NCBI GenBank assembly: GCA_964354655.1 | Contig: CAYHAL010000001.1 | Coordinates: 121,431-185,430, forward strand | Source: E44-bin46 sp964354655 | GTDB taxonomy: Bacteria > Chloroflexota > Dehalococcoidia > Dehalococcoidales > E44-bin46 | Length of the DNA: 64,000 bases | Direction of reading: 5' to 3' | Position numbers and translations under genes: made by a program | The notes under the pieces: generated by a model | Seen by the model: only the letters and a program-made list of their open reading frames with translations | What the model was told of the DNA's origin: nothing | Databases searched by the model: none | Shown here: piece by piece, positions 16,332 through 25,464 of the stretch | How the letters are laid out: every line of letters begins with the position of its first letter | Numbering within the stretch: the stretch's first letter is position 1

Positions 16332-17305
16332 ACATAATAGAAGTCGAGGAGCTATCGAGAAATTTCGGGAAACTGGTGGCTGTGGACAAGGTTTCCTTTT
16401 GTGTAGTTGAAGGTGAGATATTCGGTTTTCTTGGACCAAACGGGGCAGGTAAAACGACCACTATCAATATGCTCTGCACCCTACTCAAACCCACTGGAGG
16501 CAAGGCAACGCTCTGCGGACTCGATGTCGTAAAACAGCGCAGTGAGGTGCGACGCTGTATCGGCCTTGTCTTTCAGGACCCTACTCTCGATGAGTATCTG
16601 ACCGCCGAGCAAAACCTGCGCTTCCATGCCTATGCCTATAAGGTTCCCAGGGAGGTAAGGGAGAAGCGAATTGGCGAACTTCTGGAATTGGTCGAGTTGT
16701 CAGACCGCCGCAAGAGTAAGGTCCGCATCTTCTCTGGCGGCATGAAAAGAAGGCTGGAGATCGCTCGGGGTTTACTGCATAGCCCGCGTGTCCTGTTTCT
16801 GGATGAGCCTACTCTGGGTTTGGATCCCCAGACCCGCCGCAGTATCTGGAACCACATCCTGGCCTTACGCAAACAACATAACCTGACCATCTTTCTGACC
16901 ACTCACTATATGGATGAGGCTGAGAATTGTGACCGCATAAGCATTATTGATAACGGACGTATCATTGCCCTGGACACACCGGATAAGCTTAAGGATTCTC
17001 TGGGCGGCGATATCGTGACGCTAAGAGCCGTGGATAATAATGCCGCAGCGCTTGAGCTCAAGGAAAAGTACAATTTATCAGCCAGTATTCAGAATGGGAT
17101 GATCACCTTAAGTATCCCTCAAGGTGATAAGTTCCTGCCCAAACTGATTGGCAATTTCCAGAACCCTCTTATTTCAATTTCGGTGCGCAGGCCCACTCTT
17201 GACGATGTATTTCTAACACTAACCGGTCACGCTATTCGTGAGGAAGGGGCAGGCTCAAAGGAACAGATGAGGGCAGGGGCAATGAGAAGGGGGCACGGGA
17301 GGTAA
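16328..17305 (+). CDS. ABC transporter ATP-binding protein, daunorubicin-resistance type
   Basis: A 325-residue ATPase. Walker A GPNGAGKTTT (about 38-47), Q-loop VFQDPTLDE, signature FSGGMKRRLEIARGL, Walker B VLFLDEPTLGLDP and switch His in TTHYMDEAE are all present, followed by the DrrA-type C-terminal domain ending VRRPTLDDVFLTLTG. It energises export by the permease 3 bp downstream. Translation is coupled to the preceding short ORF by ATGA. The substrate is not predictable. Regulation by the adjacent MarR protein is likely. Confidence 0.94.
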   Translation: MNIIEVEELSRNFGKLVAVDKVSFCVVEGEIFGFLGPNGAGKTTTINMLCTLLKPTGGKATLCGLDVVKQRSEVRRCIGLVFQDPTLDEYLTAEQNLRFHAYAYKVPREVREKRIGELLELVELSDRRKSKVRIFSGGMKRRLEIARGLLHSPRVLFLDEPTLGLDPQTRRSIWNHILALRKQHNLTIFLTTHYMDEAENCDRISIIDNGRIIALDTPDKLKDSLGGDIVTLRAVDNNAAALELKEKYNLSASIQNGMITLSIPQGDKFLPKLIGNFQNPLISISVRRPTLDDVFLTLTGHAIREEGAGSKEQMRAGAMRRGHGR

Positions 17306-17308
17306 TCT

Positions 17309-18127
17309 ATGGAGGAAGTTTTTCGAGGAATGTGGGTTGTAGCATACCGGGAATTACTCCGGTTCGTTCAGGAACGGTCCCGTATCTTTTCTTCCTTTGC
17401 CATGCCGCTACTGTTCTTGGTAATCTTTGGCGCCGGTTTTAGTCGACTGATTGGGTCGATGATGCCGGGGGTCAACTTTATCCAGTTCATGTATCCCGGC
17501 ATCATCGCTATGACCGTGCTGACGAACTCAGTAATGTCAGGATTATCGGTAGTCTGGGACCGGGAGTTTGGATTCTTAAAAGAGATTCTGGTAGCCCCGA
17601 TTGGGCGCAGTGGCATTGTACTGGGTAAGGCAGCCGGTAGTGCTGTGGTGGCGGTCATGCAGGGAGCTATTATGCTGGTGCTGGCACCAATACTTGGCGT
17701 TTCTCTCACCCCGATGATGGTAGGCAAGTTGATACCGATGTTAATTGTGATCTCTCTCTCCCTCTCCGGCCTGGGTGTGTTAATAGCTTCACGGATGCGG
17801 TCCCAGCAGGGATTTGGGATGATTATTCAGCTTATCATCTTCCCGCTCATATTTCTGTCCGGGGTATTCTTCCCAGTGAACAATGTACCCTCGTGGCTGG
17901 CAGGCATTTCAAAGGTTAACCCGCTGACTTACGGCGTTAACGCCATCCGTCAGCTCTTTCTGAGTAACGAAATAGCCGCTGCGGGTGGGGCGACGGGGCA
18001 GGGTTACACCTTTAGCCTGACGGTTTTTGGGCATACAATGACTATGCTTGAGAATATACTGGTGGTGTTAGTCTTTGGCGTTGCGTTGCTATCAATCGCA
18101 GCCTGGGTTTTCGGCAAACAGGAATAG
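17309..18127 (+). CDS. ABC-2 type transporter permease
   Basis: A 272-residue membrane protein with about six hydrophobic segments, FIQFMYPGIIAMTVLTNS near the N-terminal third and the ABC-2 signature FPLIFLSGVFFPVNNVPSWL followed by VNPLTYGVNAIRQLF. It is the membrane partner of the ATPase encoded immediately upstream and the last gene of the marR operon. It ends at TAG, showing that TAG is used as a normal stop in this genome. Confidence 0.92.
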   Translation: MEEVFRGMWVVAYRELLRFVQERSRIFSSFAMPLLFLVIFGAGFSRLIGSMMPGVNFIQFMYPGIIAMTVLTNSVMSGLSVVWDREFGFLKEILVAPIGRSGIVLGKAAGSAVVAVMQGAIMLVLAPILGVSLTPMMVGKLIPMLIVISLSLSGLGVLIASRMRSQQGFGMIIQLIIFPLIFLSGVFFPVNNVPSWLAGISKVNPLTYGVNAIRQLFLSNEIAAAGGATGQGYTFSLTVFGHTMTMLENILVVLVFGVALLSIAAWVFGKQE

Positions 18128-18402
18128 CAACTTAAGAGGTGGAAGAACGCTCTAACGTTGATATGTGCCTACTAGCTGACCTTGAGCGAGGATGTGACCT
18201 TGCATAGCATCATAGCCTCGTTATCAATGCCTCTAAAAAAATTTTTATACTTAGGCATCATTGATGTTCTGGCTTAACGAAGCAAACAATCCATCGCGTT
18301 GTTGAGTCGGGACGAGGCCATCTGGGACTAACCTCCCAACCTAGCTATTACCCCTGTTTTAGTTTCATTTGTTATAATTGAGGCAGGTAGCGAAAGGCAG
18401 AC

Positions 18403-18720
18403 ATGGCTAGTAAAGTTGACGTAGCATACCCTTCGCAATATGAGACTGAGGTTCTGCTGAAGGATATAGCCGTCAGGTTACACCCGCTCACCGATTTGGA
18501 CGCCAAAGGGCTGGTAGGCTCAATCAAGCTGGCGAAGCTGTTTGAAGGGTTCAGAGGCTCGCCACCTAGTGACACCCCAGCTCTAGAGGAGCTGCTGCTC
18601 AGACTCTCAGCCATGGTTGAGGATATACCCCAGATTGCCGAGTTGGACTTCAACCCGGTGAAGGTGATGCCGCGAGGGGAAGGTTACCGGGTGATTGACG
18701 CCAGGATTATGCTAAGGTAA
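18403..18720 (+). pseudogene. C-terminal fragment of an ADP-forming acyl-CoA synthetase
   Basis: From residue 16 on, the frame reads VLLKDIAVRLHPLTDLDA, then LEGFRGSPPSDTPALEELLLRLSAMVEDIPQIAELDFNPV, which is the end of the ATP-grasp domain of acetyl-CoA/acyl-CoA synthetases (ADP-forming) or related acetyltransferases. A normal enzyme has about 700 residues; only 105 remain and the first 15-20 are unrelated. There is no upstream continuation. It is best seen as a remnant left by deletion, although the start has GAAAGG upstream and it could still be translated. Confidence 0.72.
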
Positions 18721-18784
18721 TCTCTAAAGCCTATCTTTGAGGTCGAACTCTCATTTTGCCGAAGACATGCACCCTTTTCACCAC

Positions 18785-19213
18785 CTAAAGCCCGGTTGCT
18801 TTATGGTCGATCTCTCGCTTAATGAGATCTGATACTATACTGGCTGGGCTAAAGGCGATGTCGACGCCACGCTGAGGGGTGAAAAGCCATTCGTTGTCGG
18901 GATGGTTGACGCGAGCCAGCACATGGGGAACACGAAATACGCGGCGAGCAAGTTCGGCCACTATCAGGTTGTCTTCGTCATCTCCAGTGAGCGCGATAAC
19001 AGCTTGTGTGCGTGCGATGCCGGCATGCTCCAACACCTTTGGGTCACAGCCGTCGCCTTGAATGACCTGTTCACCAAAAGTGTCCTTGGCATCCTGAGCG
19101 GTGTGGTAGTCCTTCTCGATTAGGGTTACGGAGTGCCCGGCATTGATTAGTCGCTGAGCGCTTTCCCTTCCTAGCTTTCCAGCTCCGACAATGAGTATGC
19201 GTAATGATTGCAT
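18785..19213 (-). CDS. TrkA-N domain NAD-binding regulator of potassium transport
   Basis: A 142-residue protein with the Rossmann motif ILIVGAGKLGRESAQRL at the N-terminus and the acidic end of strand 2 (LIEKD) for NAD(H), then ALTGDDEDNLIVAELARR as in TrkA/KtrA RCK-N domains. It lacks the C-terminal RCK-C domain. ATG 19213 follows a clear AGGAGGG; an upstream TTG-type start in frame is not supported. It is the third gene of an operon with a two-domain TrkA protein and a P-type ATPase. It probably forms a mixed ring with that TrkA. No TrkH/KtrB channel is present in the window. Confidence 0.87.
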   Translation of the reverse strand: MQSLRILIVGAGKLGRESAQRLINAGHSVTLIEKDYHTAQDAKDTFGEQVIQGDGCDPKVLEHAGIARTQAVIALTGDDEDNLIVAELARRVFRVPHVLARVNHPDNEWLFTPQRGVDIAFSPASIVSDLIKREIDHKATGL

Positions 19214-19235
19214 GGGAACCCTCCTACTTCTAGAA

Positions 19236-19889
19236 CTAGCTTGGTAGCCCAAGCATAGACCGCAGCTTGGGGATAGACCTCGTGTCGACAGCAACAAGAA
19301 CCCTGTCGCCTGGTTCAAAACTGGTGGCAAGCACTGGGACGAAGCTCGCGCCTCGACGGGTGATGGCGACTACGGATATCTCGCCAGTTACCGTCAGGTC
19401 AGTCACCTTTCGGCCGACGATCAGATTTGGCACATCAAACTCGTAGAGCTGAACACCAGCACTCCCCACACTCAATACGTTGTGTAGTTCCGGCGATACA
19501 ACAATTTCGTAGATACATGCTGAGGTCCAAAGGGTGGCGGATACGGTGGTTATGCCTAACTTTGCGAATATCCCAGCTCGTATCGGGTCAGCAATACGCG
19601 CCACCACTCGAGGCACATGGAATTCATCTATTGCGATAGACGCTGCCACAATATTTGAGTTGTCGCCGTTGGTCACTGCGATAAGTGCATCAGCCCTCTC
19701 AATGCCCGCCTGGACTAGCAACTTGCGGTCGAAACCAATTCCGACCAAGCGAGTTCCTTTGAACGAGGGTTCCAGCCGCTCGAAAGCCTGAGCATTCTTA
19801 TCAATCACTACCACAGAGTGTCCAGCGCTACCAAATAGTGAAGCAAGTCGTGCACCAACTCGCCCACAGCCGATAATGATTATGTGCAT
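19236..19889 (-). CDS. TrkA-type potassium uptake regulatory protein (TrkA-N plus TrkA-C)
   Basis: A 217-residue protein with a Rossmann NAD site (IIIIGCGRVGARLASLFG and VIDKNA) and a C-terminal TrkA-C domain (about 135-217, ending LVAVDTRSIPKLRSMLG). Such RCK proteins gate K+ transporters in response to nucleotides and ions. The ATG sits behind GAGGAGGTG, which overlaps the TGA stop of the P-type ATPase upstream, so translation is coupled. The next gene starts 23 bp downstream. A membrane K+ translocating subunit is missing from the operon. Confidence 0.9.
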   Translation of the reverse strand: MHIIIIGCGRVGARLASLFGSAGHSVVVIDKNAQAFERLEPSFKGTRLVGIGFDRKLLVQAGIERADALIAVTNGDNSNIVAASIAIDEFHVPRVVARIADPIRAGIFAKLGITTVSATLWTSACIYEIVVSPELHNVLSVGSAGVQLYEFDVPNLIVGRKVTDLTVTGEISVVAITRRGASFVPVLATSFEPGDRVLVAVDTRSIPKLRSMLGLPS

Positions 19890-19900
19890 AATACACCTCC

Positions 19901-22699
19901 TCAGGGCGCATGTCGTCGGCGACGCGCCCGCAAGAATGCCTTACGAATTTCTTCTGCGACAAACAAAAGCGCACCGAATCCAGTCACAATTGCCCAGTCT
20001 CGGGGAGTCAAGGGCGCAGTGTTTAAGATGCTCTGGAATGGTGGTGCATAGCTGATAAGAGCCATGATAGTGAGAGCAACAGCCTGAGCTACCAACAACC
20101 GCCGATTAGAGAAAAGCCCTCTCTTGAAAACCGACTGGAGTGTCGTGCGCATAGAGAAACTGTTAAAAACCTGGGAGACAACAATTGCCGCCTGCGTGGC
20201 GGTGATGGCATGGCGGTAGAGCGGGTCATTCATTGGTAAGGCGGTGCCCCATATCCAACCCCCGGCGAGGAGTACAGAAATAAAGGCAACGATGGCTCCC
20301 GTCGCTTGGATACTTCCCAGAAATAGGAACCGGCTGACGGTAGTCCGATCCATCAAGTGGGACTTTCTGCTCCGGGGCGGGCGCTGCATTACATCTGGCT
20401 CCGGCTCTTCGGCACCTAGAGCCAGGCCTGGCAGCACGTCCGAGCCGAGGTCAATGGCGAGAACCTGAAGTGCACTGAGGGGCACCAGTGGAATACCAGC
20501 CAGCGTGGCAAACAAGAAAGGTATAAGCTCTCCCATGTTGTGCGTGAAAATGTAGGTGACAACACGTCTGATGTTGTCGTACACAGCTCGTCCCCGGCGG
20601 ATGGCATGCACAATGGAGGCAAAGGAGTCATCCAGAAGCACCATCTCTGCGGCTTCCCGCGCCACGTCTGTTCCGGTCAAGCCCATGGCTATGCCAATGT
20701 CTGCCTGCTTTAAGGCTACCGCGTCGTTCACGCCATCGCCGGTTACCGCGACCACTTCTCCCATCGACTGGAGAGCGGATACGACACGCAGTTTGTGTTC
20801 AGGGGCAACACGAGCGAATATAATCTCGTGGTGTTCCTTAAGTTTGTGCTCGAACTCTGCGTCGGCCATCTTGCCGAGTTCAAAACCTGTGATAACATGT
20901 GTGAGGGGCCGCTCGGATATGCCAACACTGTGAGCAATTCCATCGGCGGTGAGCCCATAGTCACCGGTTACCATGATGATACGGACACCAGCGTTCTTGG
21001 CAGTTCTCACCGCCTCAGCGACATCAGGTCTCGGTGGATCCATGAAGCCTACCAAACCGAGGAAACAGAGATTCTGCTCCAGCTTATCGTATTCTTCTGT
21101 TATTGACTCTGGTGGAATATGCTTACGGGCCAGCGCGAGCACGCGTAAAGTACGCTCGGCCATCAGGTTATTCTCATCTATTACCGCCTGGCGTTCTCTA
21201 TCGCTCAAGGCACGCTCCTTGTCATCCTCGAAAATTTGGGTACAACGCTCTATGACTGCACTGGGGGCACCTTTTACATATGCGATATGATCTCCGTCAA
21301 TTCTATGAATTGAAGACATGAGCATGCGTGCCGAATCGAATGGGAATAGAGCCACCCGGGGACAGCACCCGGCAAGTACATCTGTAGTCAGGCCAGCTTT
21401 GGTTGCCATAGTCAGAAGCGCGCCTTCGGTTGGGTCACCGAGGACGTGCCATTCTTTACTAGACTCGTCAGGAGGTAAAAGGCGAGCCGTAGTGCACAGG
21501 GCGGCACAACGTAACGCCTCGAGTAGTGCCCCCGGCAGCTCTTGGATCGCGTTCCCATTGGTGTCCTCAATGTGTCCGAGAGGCTCATAGCCGATCCCGG
21601 TAACACGGAACTCCCGCCCGCCCACACGAACTTCCACTGCTGTCATCTGGCCTCGAGTTAGAGTGCCTGTCTTATCAGTGCAGATTACGGTTGTTGCGCC
21701 TAAGGTTTCCAATGTGGATAGCCGTTTGATAAGCGCCTTTTCCTTTGCCATGCGCCCAACACCGAGGGCCAGCGATACCGTCAATGTGGCTGGCATGCCC
21801 TCGGGTACCAGGGCAACACACACCCCGAGCGCAAACAAGAAATCCTCTATTAAGCTGAGACCCAGGAAACGGCCGACGACGAACATCACGACGCCAATGC
21901 CCAGTGCCACTCGTGTCACCAGTGCTGCCATTGAAGATATCTCAATCTGCAGAGGACTGGGGCGATCCATCACCTGGGCGGTTAAGCGGTACACATGTCC
22001 GAACTGGGTGTGAAGTCCTGTCCCGTACACCAAGGCAATACCCGAACCCCGAGCAACCGTCGTGCCCATGAAGACCAAGTTAGGTAGCTCTGTGTCTGCC
22101 AAGTTCTCTTCGATGACGGGGTCTGCTGTCTTGTGGACCGGGGCGCTTTCACCGGTTAGGCTGACTTCGTTGGTTGAAAGTTCATAGGCACGCGCTAAGC
22201 GGGCATCCGCTGGTACATCATCGCCTTCTTCAAGCAGGATGACGTCGCCCGGCACTAGGTCAATGGTCGAAATAGACGCCTCCTCGCCGTCACGCAGAAC
22301 CCGCGCTTTATGTGGAATAAACCGTTGCAGCATTCTGGTAGCGCGTTCAGCCATATAGCCCTGTACGAAGCCAATGACGGCATTTATTAAAACCACAGCC
22401 AGAATAGCTATGCTGACCCGCAGGGCGTAAGGGTCATAGTTATTTAGACGGTAGGTCACGAATGAGATGGCGGAGGCAACGAGGAGGAGGATGGCGAATA
22501 AGTCGCGAAACTGCCGAAAGAATTTCTTCCATATAGGAGGGAGTGGTAGGGAAGGTAAGAGATTAGCACCAAAGTGGGCACTCCGACTCCACGCCTCTGC
22601 TGTCGTCAGACCACTCTTGTTGCTGCCAAGTTCTTTGTATACGTCTTCACGGGCAAGGCGAGCTACCTCACGTGGCCCTCTGGTCGCTAATGTTGACAT
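19901..22699 (-). CDS. P-type (P2) cation-transporting ATPase
   Basis: About 932 residues with the full P2-ATPase plan: N-terminal cation_ATPase_N, M1-M2 (about 70-118), actuator with TGES (186-189), M4 PEGMPATL (303-310), phosphorylation site CTDKTGTLT (Asp346), hinge TGDGVNDAVALKQAD, and six C-terminal helices. M4 PEGMP and M6 AIDLGSDVLPGLALGAEEPE resemble the Na+/K+ and H+/K+ branch more than SERCA (PEGLP...). Together with two TrkA proteins in the operon this points to Na+/K+ homeostasis, but Ca2+ cannot be excluded. ATG 22699 is taken as start; TTG 22711 is possible. The gene is divergent from pgk. Confidence 0.92.
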   Translation of the reverse strand: MSTLATRGPREVARLAREDVYKELGSNKSGLTTAEAWSRSAHFGANLLPSLPLPPIWKKFFRQFRDLFAILLLVASAISFVTYRLNNYDPYALRVSIAILAVVLINAVIGFVQGYMAERATRMLQRFIPHKARVLRDGEEASISTIDLVPGDVILLEEGDDVPADARLARAYELSTNEVSLTGESAPVHKTADPVIEENLADTELPNLVFMGTTVARGSGIALVYGTGLHTQFGHVYRLTAQVMDRPSPLQIEISSMAALVTRVALGIGVVMFVVGRFLGLSLIEDFLFALGVCVALVPEGMPATLTVSLALGVGRMAKEKALIKRLSTLETLGATTVICTDKTGTLTRGQMTAVEVRVGGREFRVTGIGYEPLGHIEDTNGNAIQELPGALLEALRCAALCTTARLLPPDESSKEWHVLGDPTEGALLTMATKAGLTTDVLAGCCPRVALFPFDSARMLMSSIHRIDGDHIAYVKGAPSAVIERCTQIFEDDKERALSDRERQAVIDENNLMAERTLRVLALARKHIPPESITEEYDKLEQNLCFLGLVGFMDPPRPDVAEAVRTAKNAGVRIIMVTGDYGLTADGIAHSVGISERPLTHVITGFELGKMADAEFEHKLKEHHEIIFARVAPEHKLRVVSALQSMGEVVAVTGDGVNDAVALKQADIGIAMGLTGTDVAREAAEMVLLDDSFASIVHAIRRGRAVYDNIRRVVTYIFTHNMGELIPFLFATLAGIPLVPLSALQVLAIDLGSDVLPGLALGAEEPEPDVMQRPPRSRKSHLMDRTTVSRFLFLGSIQATGAIVAFISVLLAGGWIWGTALPMNDPLYRHAITATQAAIVVSQVFNSFSMRTTLQSVFKRGLFSNRRLLVAQAVALTIMALISYAPPFQSILNTAPLTPRDWAIVTGFGALLFVAEEIRKAFLRARRRRHAP

Positions 22700-22864
22700 C
22701 GCCGTCTTCAAATCTTTTGAATATTAGCATTTCCTTAGGCTTCGTTCAAATTGTTTAATCTATGGAAAAACAGGACCGAGAGCCAAGCGTGGCTCTTGAT
22801 AAAAAACCGATAGTCATTTATAGTCATGTTAAGAAATAAACAAAAAGCCTTAGACGGAGGTTAG

Positions 22865-24067
22865 ATGAATCAAAAAACAGTAAGAGATGTTGATATCAGA
22901 GGTAAGCGGGTTTTAGTTAGGGTTGATTTCAATGTCCCTATCGACCCCGAAACTGGTGCTATTGTCGATGACACTCGTATTCGGGGCGTTTTGCCTACTC
23001 TCAACTATTTGCTAGACAGAAGAGCGAGGCCTATTTTGTGTTCGCATCTAGGGCGCCCAAAAGGTAAGGAGTCAAGGCTAAGTTTGGCACCAGTAGCCAA
23101 GAGCCTTTCTCAGCTCCTTAACCTACCGGTAAAGATGGCTGAGGATTGTATTGGACTAAAGGTTGAGGAGGCGGCCCAAAGCTTAGCTGAAGGCGAGGTT
23201 TTACTACTGGAGAATGTCCGTTTTCACCCTGAGGAGGAAAGGAATGAGCCAGCGTTTGCTCAGACTTTGGCAAGATTGGCTGATATCTTTGTTAACGATG
23301 CCTTCAGTGTGTGTCATCGCTCTCATGTCTCCACTGTAGGTATCACCAAATATCTTCCCTCGGTAGCCGGCTTCCTGTTGGAAAAGGAACTAGACACTAT
23401 AACTCGGGCATTAGATAATCCCCATCGCCCGTTTACTGCTGTTATCGGCGGGAAGAAAGTAAGCGATAAGATGGGGATTATAGAGAATATCCTTGATAAG
23501 GTTGATTCTTTGCTCATTGGTGGTGGGATGGGCGCTACGTTCTTGAAGTCTTTAAAGTATAACATGGGCCAATTTACGGTAGAAATGGTAGAAAAGGAAA
23601 CGGTTGGGTTCGCGCAGAAGCTAGTAGATGACGCAGGACGAAAGGGGGTCCACCTTCTTCTTCCCATTGATGTAGTAGTTGCTGATAGTTTTGAGCCTCA
23701 AGGTAAATCCAAAACCGTTTCGATAGCTGATGTACCTAAAGGTTGGTATGTTATGGACATCGGACCGAGAACAACTGAAGTGTTTGTACCGAAGTTACGC
23801 AAATCACAAACGGTTATTTGGAATGGTCCGGTGGGTGTATTTGAGCTTCCTAAATTTCAGAAGGGGACCAGGGCAATAGCTACAGCCCTGGCTAACCTGG
23901 GCGCTACCGCAACTACAATTGTTAGTGGTGGTTCCACCGCTGAAGCAGTGCAAGAGATGGGCTTGGCGGACAAGTTGACCCATGTTTCTATCGCCGGTGG
24001 TGCCTCCCTTAGGCTTCTTGAGGGCAAAGCCCTTCCCGGGGTAGCTTCACTGATGGCTAAAGACTGA
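22865..24067 (+). CDS. pgk: Phosphoglycerate kinase
   Basis: A full-length 400-residue enzyme of central carbon metabolism (1,3-bisphosphoglycerate + ADP to 3-phosphoglycerate + ATP). Seen: KRVLVRVDFNVP (N-terminal PGK signature), LCSHLGRPKG, ENVRFHPEEE, FVNDAFSVCHR, AVIGGKKVSDK, and the C-terminal nucleotide part WNGPVGVFE and TIVSGGSTAEAV. ATG 22865 lies 8 nt after GACGGAGG. It stands alone; no gapA or tpi is adjacent. Confidence 0.97.
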   Translation: MNQKTVRDVDIRGKRVLVRVDFNVPIDPETGAIVDDTRIRGVLPTLNYLLDRRARPILCSHLGRPKGKESRLSLAPVAKSLSQLLNLPVKMAEDCIGLKVEEAAQSLAEGEVLLLENVRFHPEEERNEPAFAQTLARLADIFVNDAFSVCHRSHVSTVGITKYLPSVAGFLLEKELDTITRALDNPHRPFTAVIGGKKVSDKMGIIENILDKVDSLLIGGGMGATFLKSLKYNMGQFTVEMVEKETVGFAQKLVDDAGRKGVHLLLPIDVVVADSFEPQGKSKTVSIADVPKGWYVMDIGPRTTEVFVPKLRKSQTVIWNGPVGVFELPKFQKGTRAIATALANLGATATTIVSGGSTAEAVQEMGLADKLTHVSIAGGASLRLLEGKALPGVASLMAKD

Positions 24068-24123
24068 GATTCCGCACTTCTTTTCTAACTAAATAATCAG
24101 ATATGTCTTTTGTGACGCAGTCT

Positions 24124-24153
24124 TTGAAGCAAGGTCTTCGGCTATGTTATAAT
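24124..24153 (+). promoter_or_regulatory. Predicted promoter for the GH130 genes
   Basis: TTGAAG (24124-24129), an 18-bp spacer and a consensus TATAAT (24148-24153). It lies inside the open extension upstream of ATG 24187 and therefore argues for the later start. Confidence 0.65.
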
Positions 24154-24186
24154 GCTCTTATAATCTGGGGAAGGGTAAAGGTGGTA

Positions 24187-25443
24187 ATGAGGGGAGCAAA
24201 AGCCCACCATGTTTTGGAGAGGTTTGACGGGAACCCTATCCTTGAGCCGGAACCCAAACATTGGTGGGAATCAAAAGCGGTCTTCAATCCCGGTGCCCTC
24301 TATGAGGCTGGGAAAGTACATCTTGTGTACCGGGCAATTGGAGACTTGGATATATCGGTTCTTGGATATGCTTCGAGTGTTGATGGATTCCGCATAGAAG
24401 AGCGGCTGGATGAGCCAATATATGTCCCAAGAGAGCCATTTGAAGGCGCTAGCTTAATCCATCCCACACCAAGTTATCATCACGATATACCCACTGAGTA
24501 TGAAGAGTATTATGAAGAGTATTATGTGTCGGGAGGGGGATTGGGTGGCTGCGAAGACCAGAGATTGACAAAGATTGAGGACAGGGTATTTATGACCTAT
24601 GTTGCCTTTGACGGGTACAGCCCACCCCGGGTAGCACTGACCTCAATATATATTAATGATTTCCTTGCCAAAAATTGGCAATGGAAGAAATCGGTGCTTA
24701 TCTCTCCTCCTGGGGTTGTCGATAAGAACGCCTGTATTCTACCGGAGAAAATAAACTCCAAATATGTTATATTCCACCGAATTTATCCTGATATCTTGAT
24801 TGATTTTGTTGATGACCTGGATTTTGACGGCACCACCAGGTGGTTGAAGGGGGAATTCAAGATACGACCGAGAGCCTCTTACTGGGACAGCCGAAAGGTT
24901 GGTGCCGGTGCTCCTCCTATTAAGACAAAGGATGGATGGCTACTCATCTACCAAGCTGTTGGTGAGCAAGACCCCTGTCGTTATAAAATAGGGGCTATGC
25001 TTCTTGATTTGAAAGACCCGGCAAGAGTCGTAGCCCGCTCTGAAGAGCCAATTTTGGAGCCTCAGGTATGGTATGAAAATGAGGGGTGGAAATCCGGTGT
25101 TGTTTATCCCTGCGGAGGTGTGGTGATTAAAGACCGTTTGCTCGTCTACTATGGAGGAGCAGATAAAGTGGTGTGCGTTGCTTCGGCAAAACTGGATGAG
25201 CTTCTTGACCAGCTTGTTGGTGCCCAGAAACCAGTGCCAAGTCCCATCTGTGCACTACCAACAGAGGTTGGCATTACACCGGTTACCGCTATACGAATAA
25301 GGGCATACTGCATGAAGTGTCGGGCTAAAAGAGAGATGGAAAACCCCCAAGCAATAACCATGAAAAATGGTAGGCCAGCAGTTCAGGGAGTGTGCCCGGT
25401 ATGCGGGACCAAGATGTTCCGGATAGGCAGGTTTGATAAATAG
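24187..25443 (+). CDS. GH130-family glycosidase/phosphorylase with zinc-ribbon tail
   Basis: About 418 residues. The main part is the five-bladed GH130 fold (mannoside phosphorylase/mannosidase group): FNPGALYEAGKVHLVYRA, GGCEDQRLTKIEDRVFMTY, VGAGAPPIKTKDGWLLIYQ and a final YYGGADKVVCVAS. The C-terminal 45 residues form a separate four-Cys zinc ribbon (CMKC near 360, CPVCGTKMFRIG at the end) of the kind annotated DUF5679. This fusion is unusual for a carbohydrate enzyme. ATG 24187 is preferred since a promoter sits inside the longer open frame. It probably acts on beta-mannosides or related oligosaccharides. No signal peptide. It ends at TAG. Confidence 0.85.
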   Translation: MRGAKAHHVLERFDGNPILEPEPKHWWESKAVFNPGALYEAGKVHLVYRAIGDLDISVLGYASSVDGFRIEERLDEPIYVPREPFEGASLIHPTPSYHHDIPTEYEEYYEEYYVSGGGLGGCEDQRLTKIEDRVFMTYVAFDGYSPPRVALTSIYINDFLAKNWQWKKSVLISPPGVVDKNACILPEKINSKYVIFHRIYPDILIDFVDDLDFDGTTRWLKGEFKIRPRASYWDSRKVGAGAPPIKTKDGWLLIYQAVGEQDPCRYKIGAMLLDLKDPARVVARSEEPILEPQVWYENEGWKSGVVYPCGGVVIKDRLLVYYGGADKVVCVASAKLDELLDQLVGAQKPVPSPICALPTEVGITPVTAIRIRAYCMKCRAKREMENPQAITMKNGRPAVQGVCPVCGTKMFRIGRFDK

Positions 25444-25464
25444 GCACTGCATGCTCTAAAGTCT

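Noticed and set aside
24103..24186. A longer N-terminus for the first GH130 gene
   Set aside because: A promoter with a consensus TATAAT lies inside this stretch and no family member starts with it.
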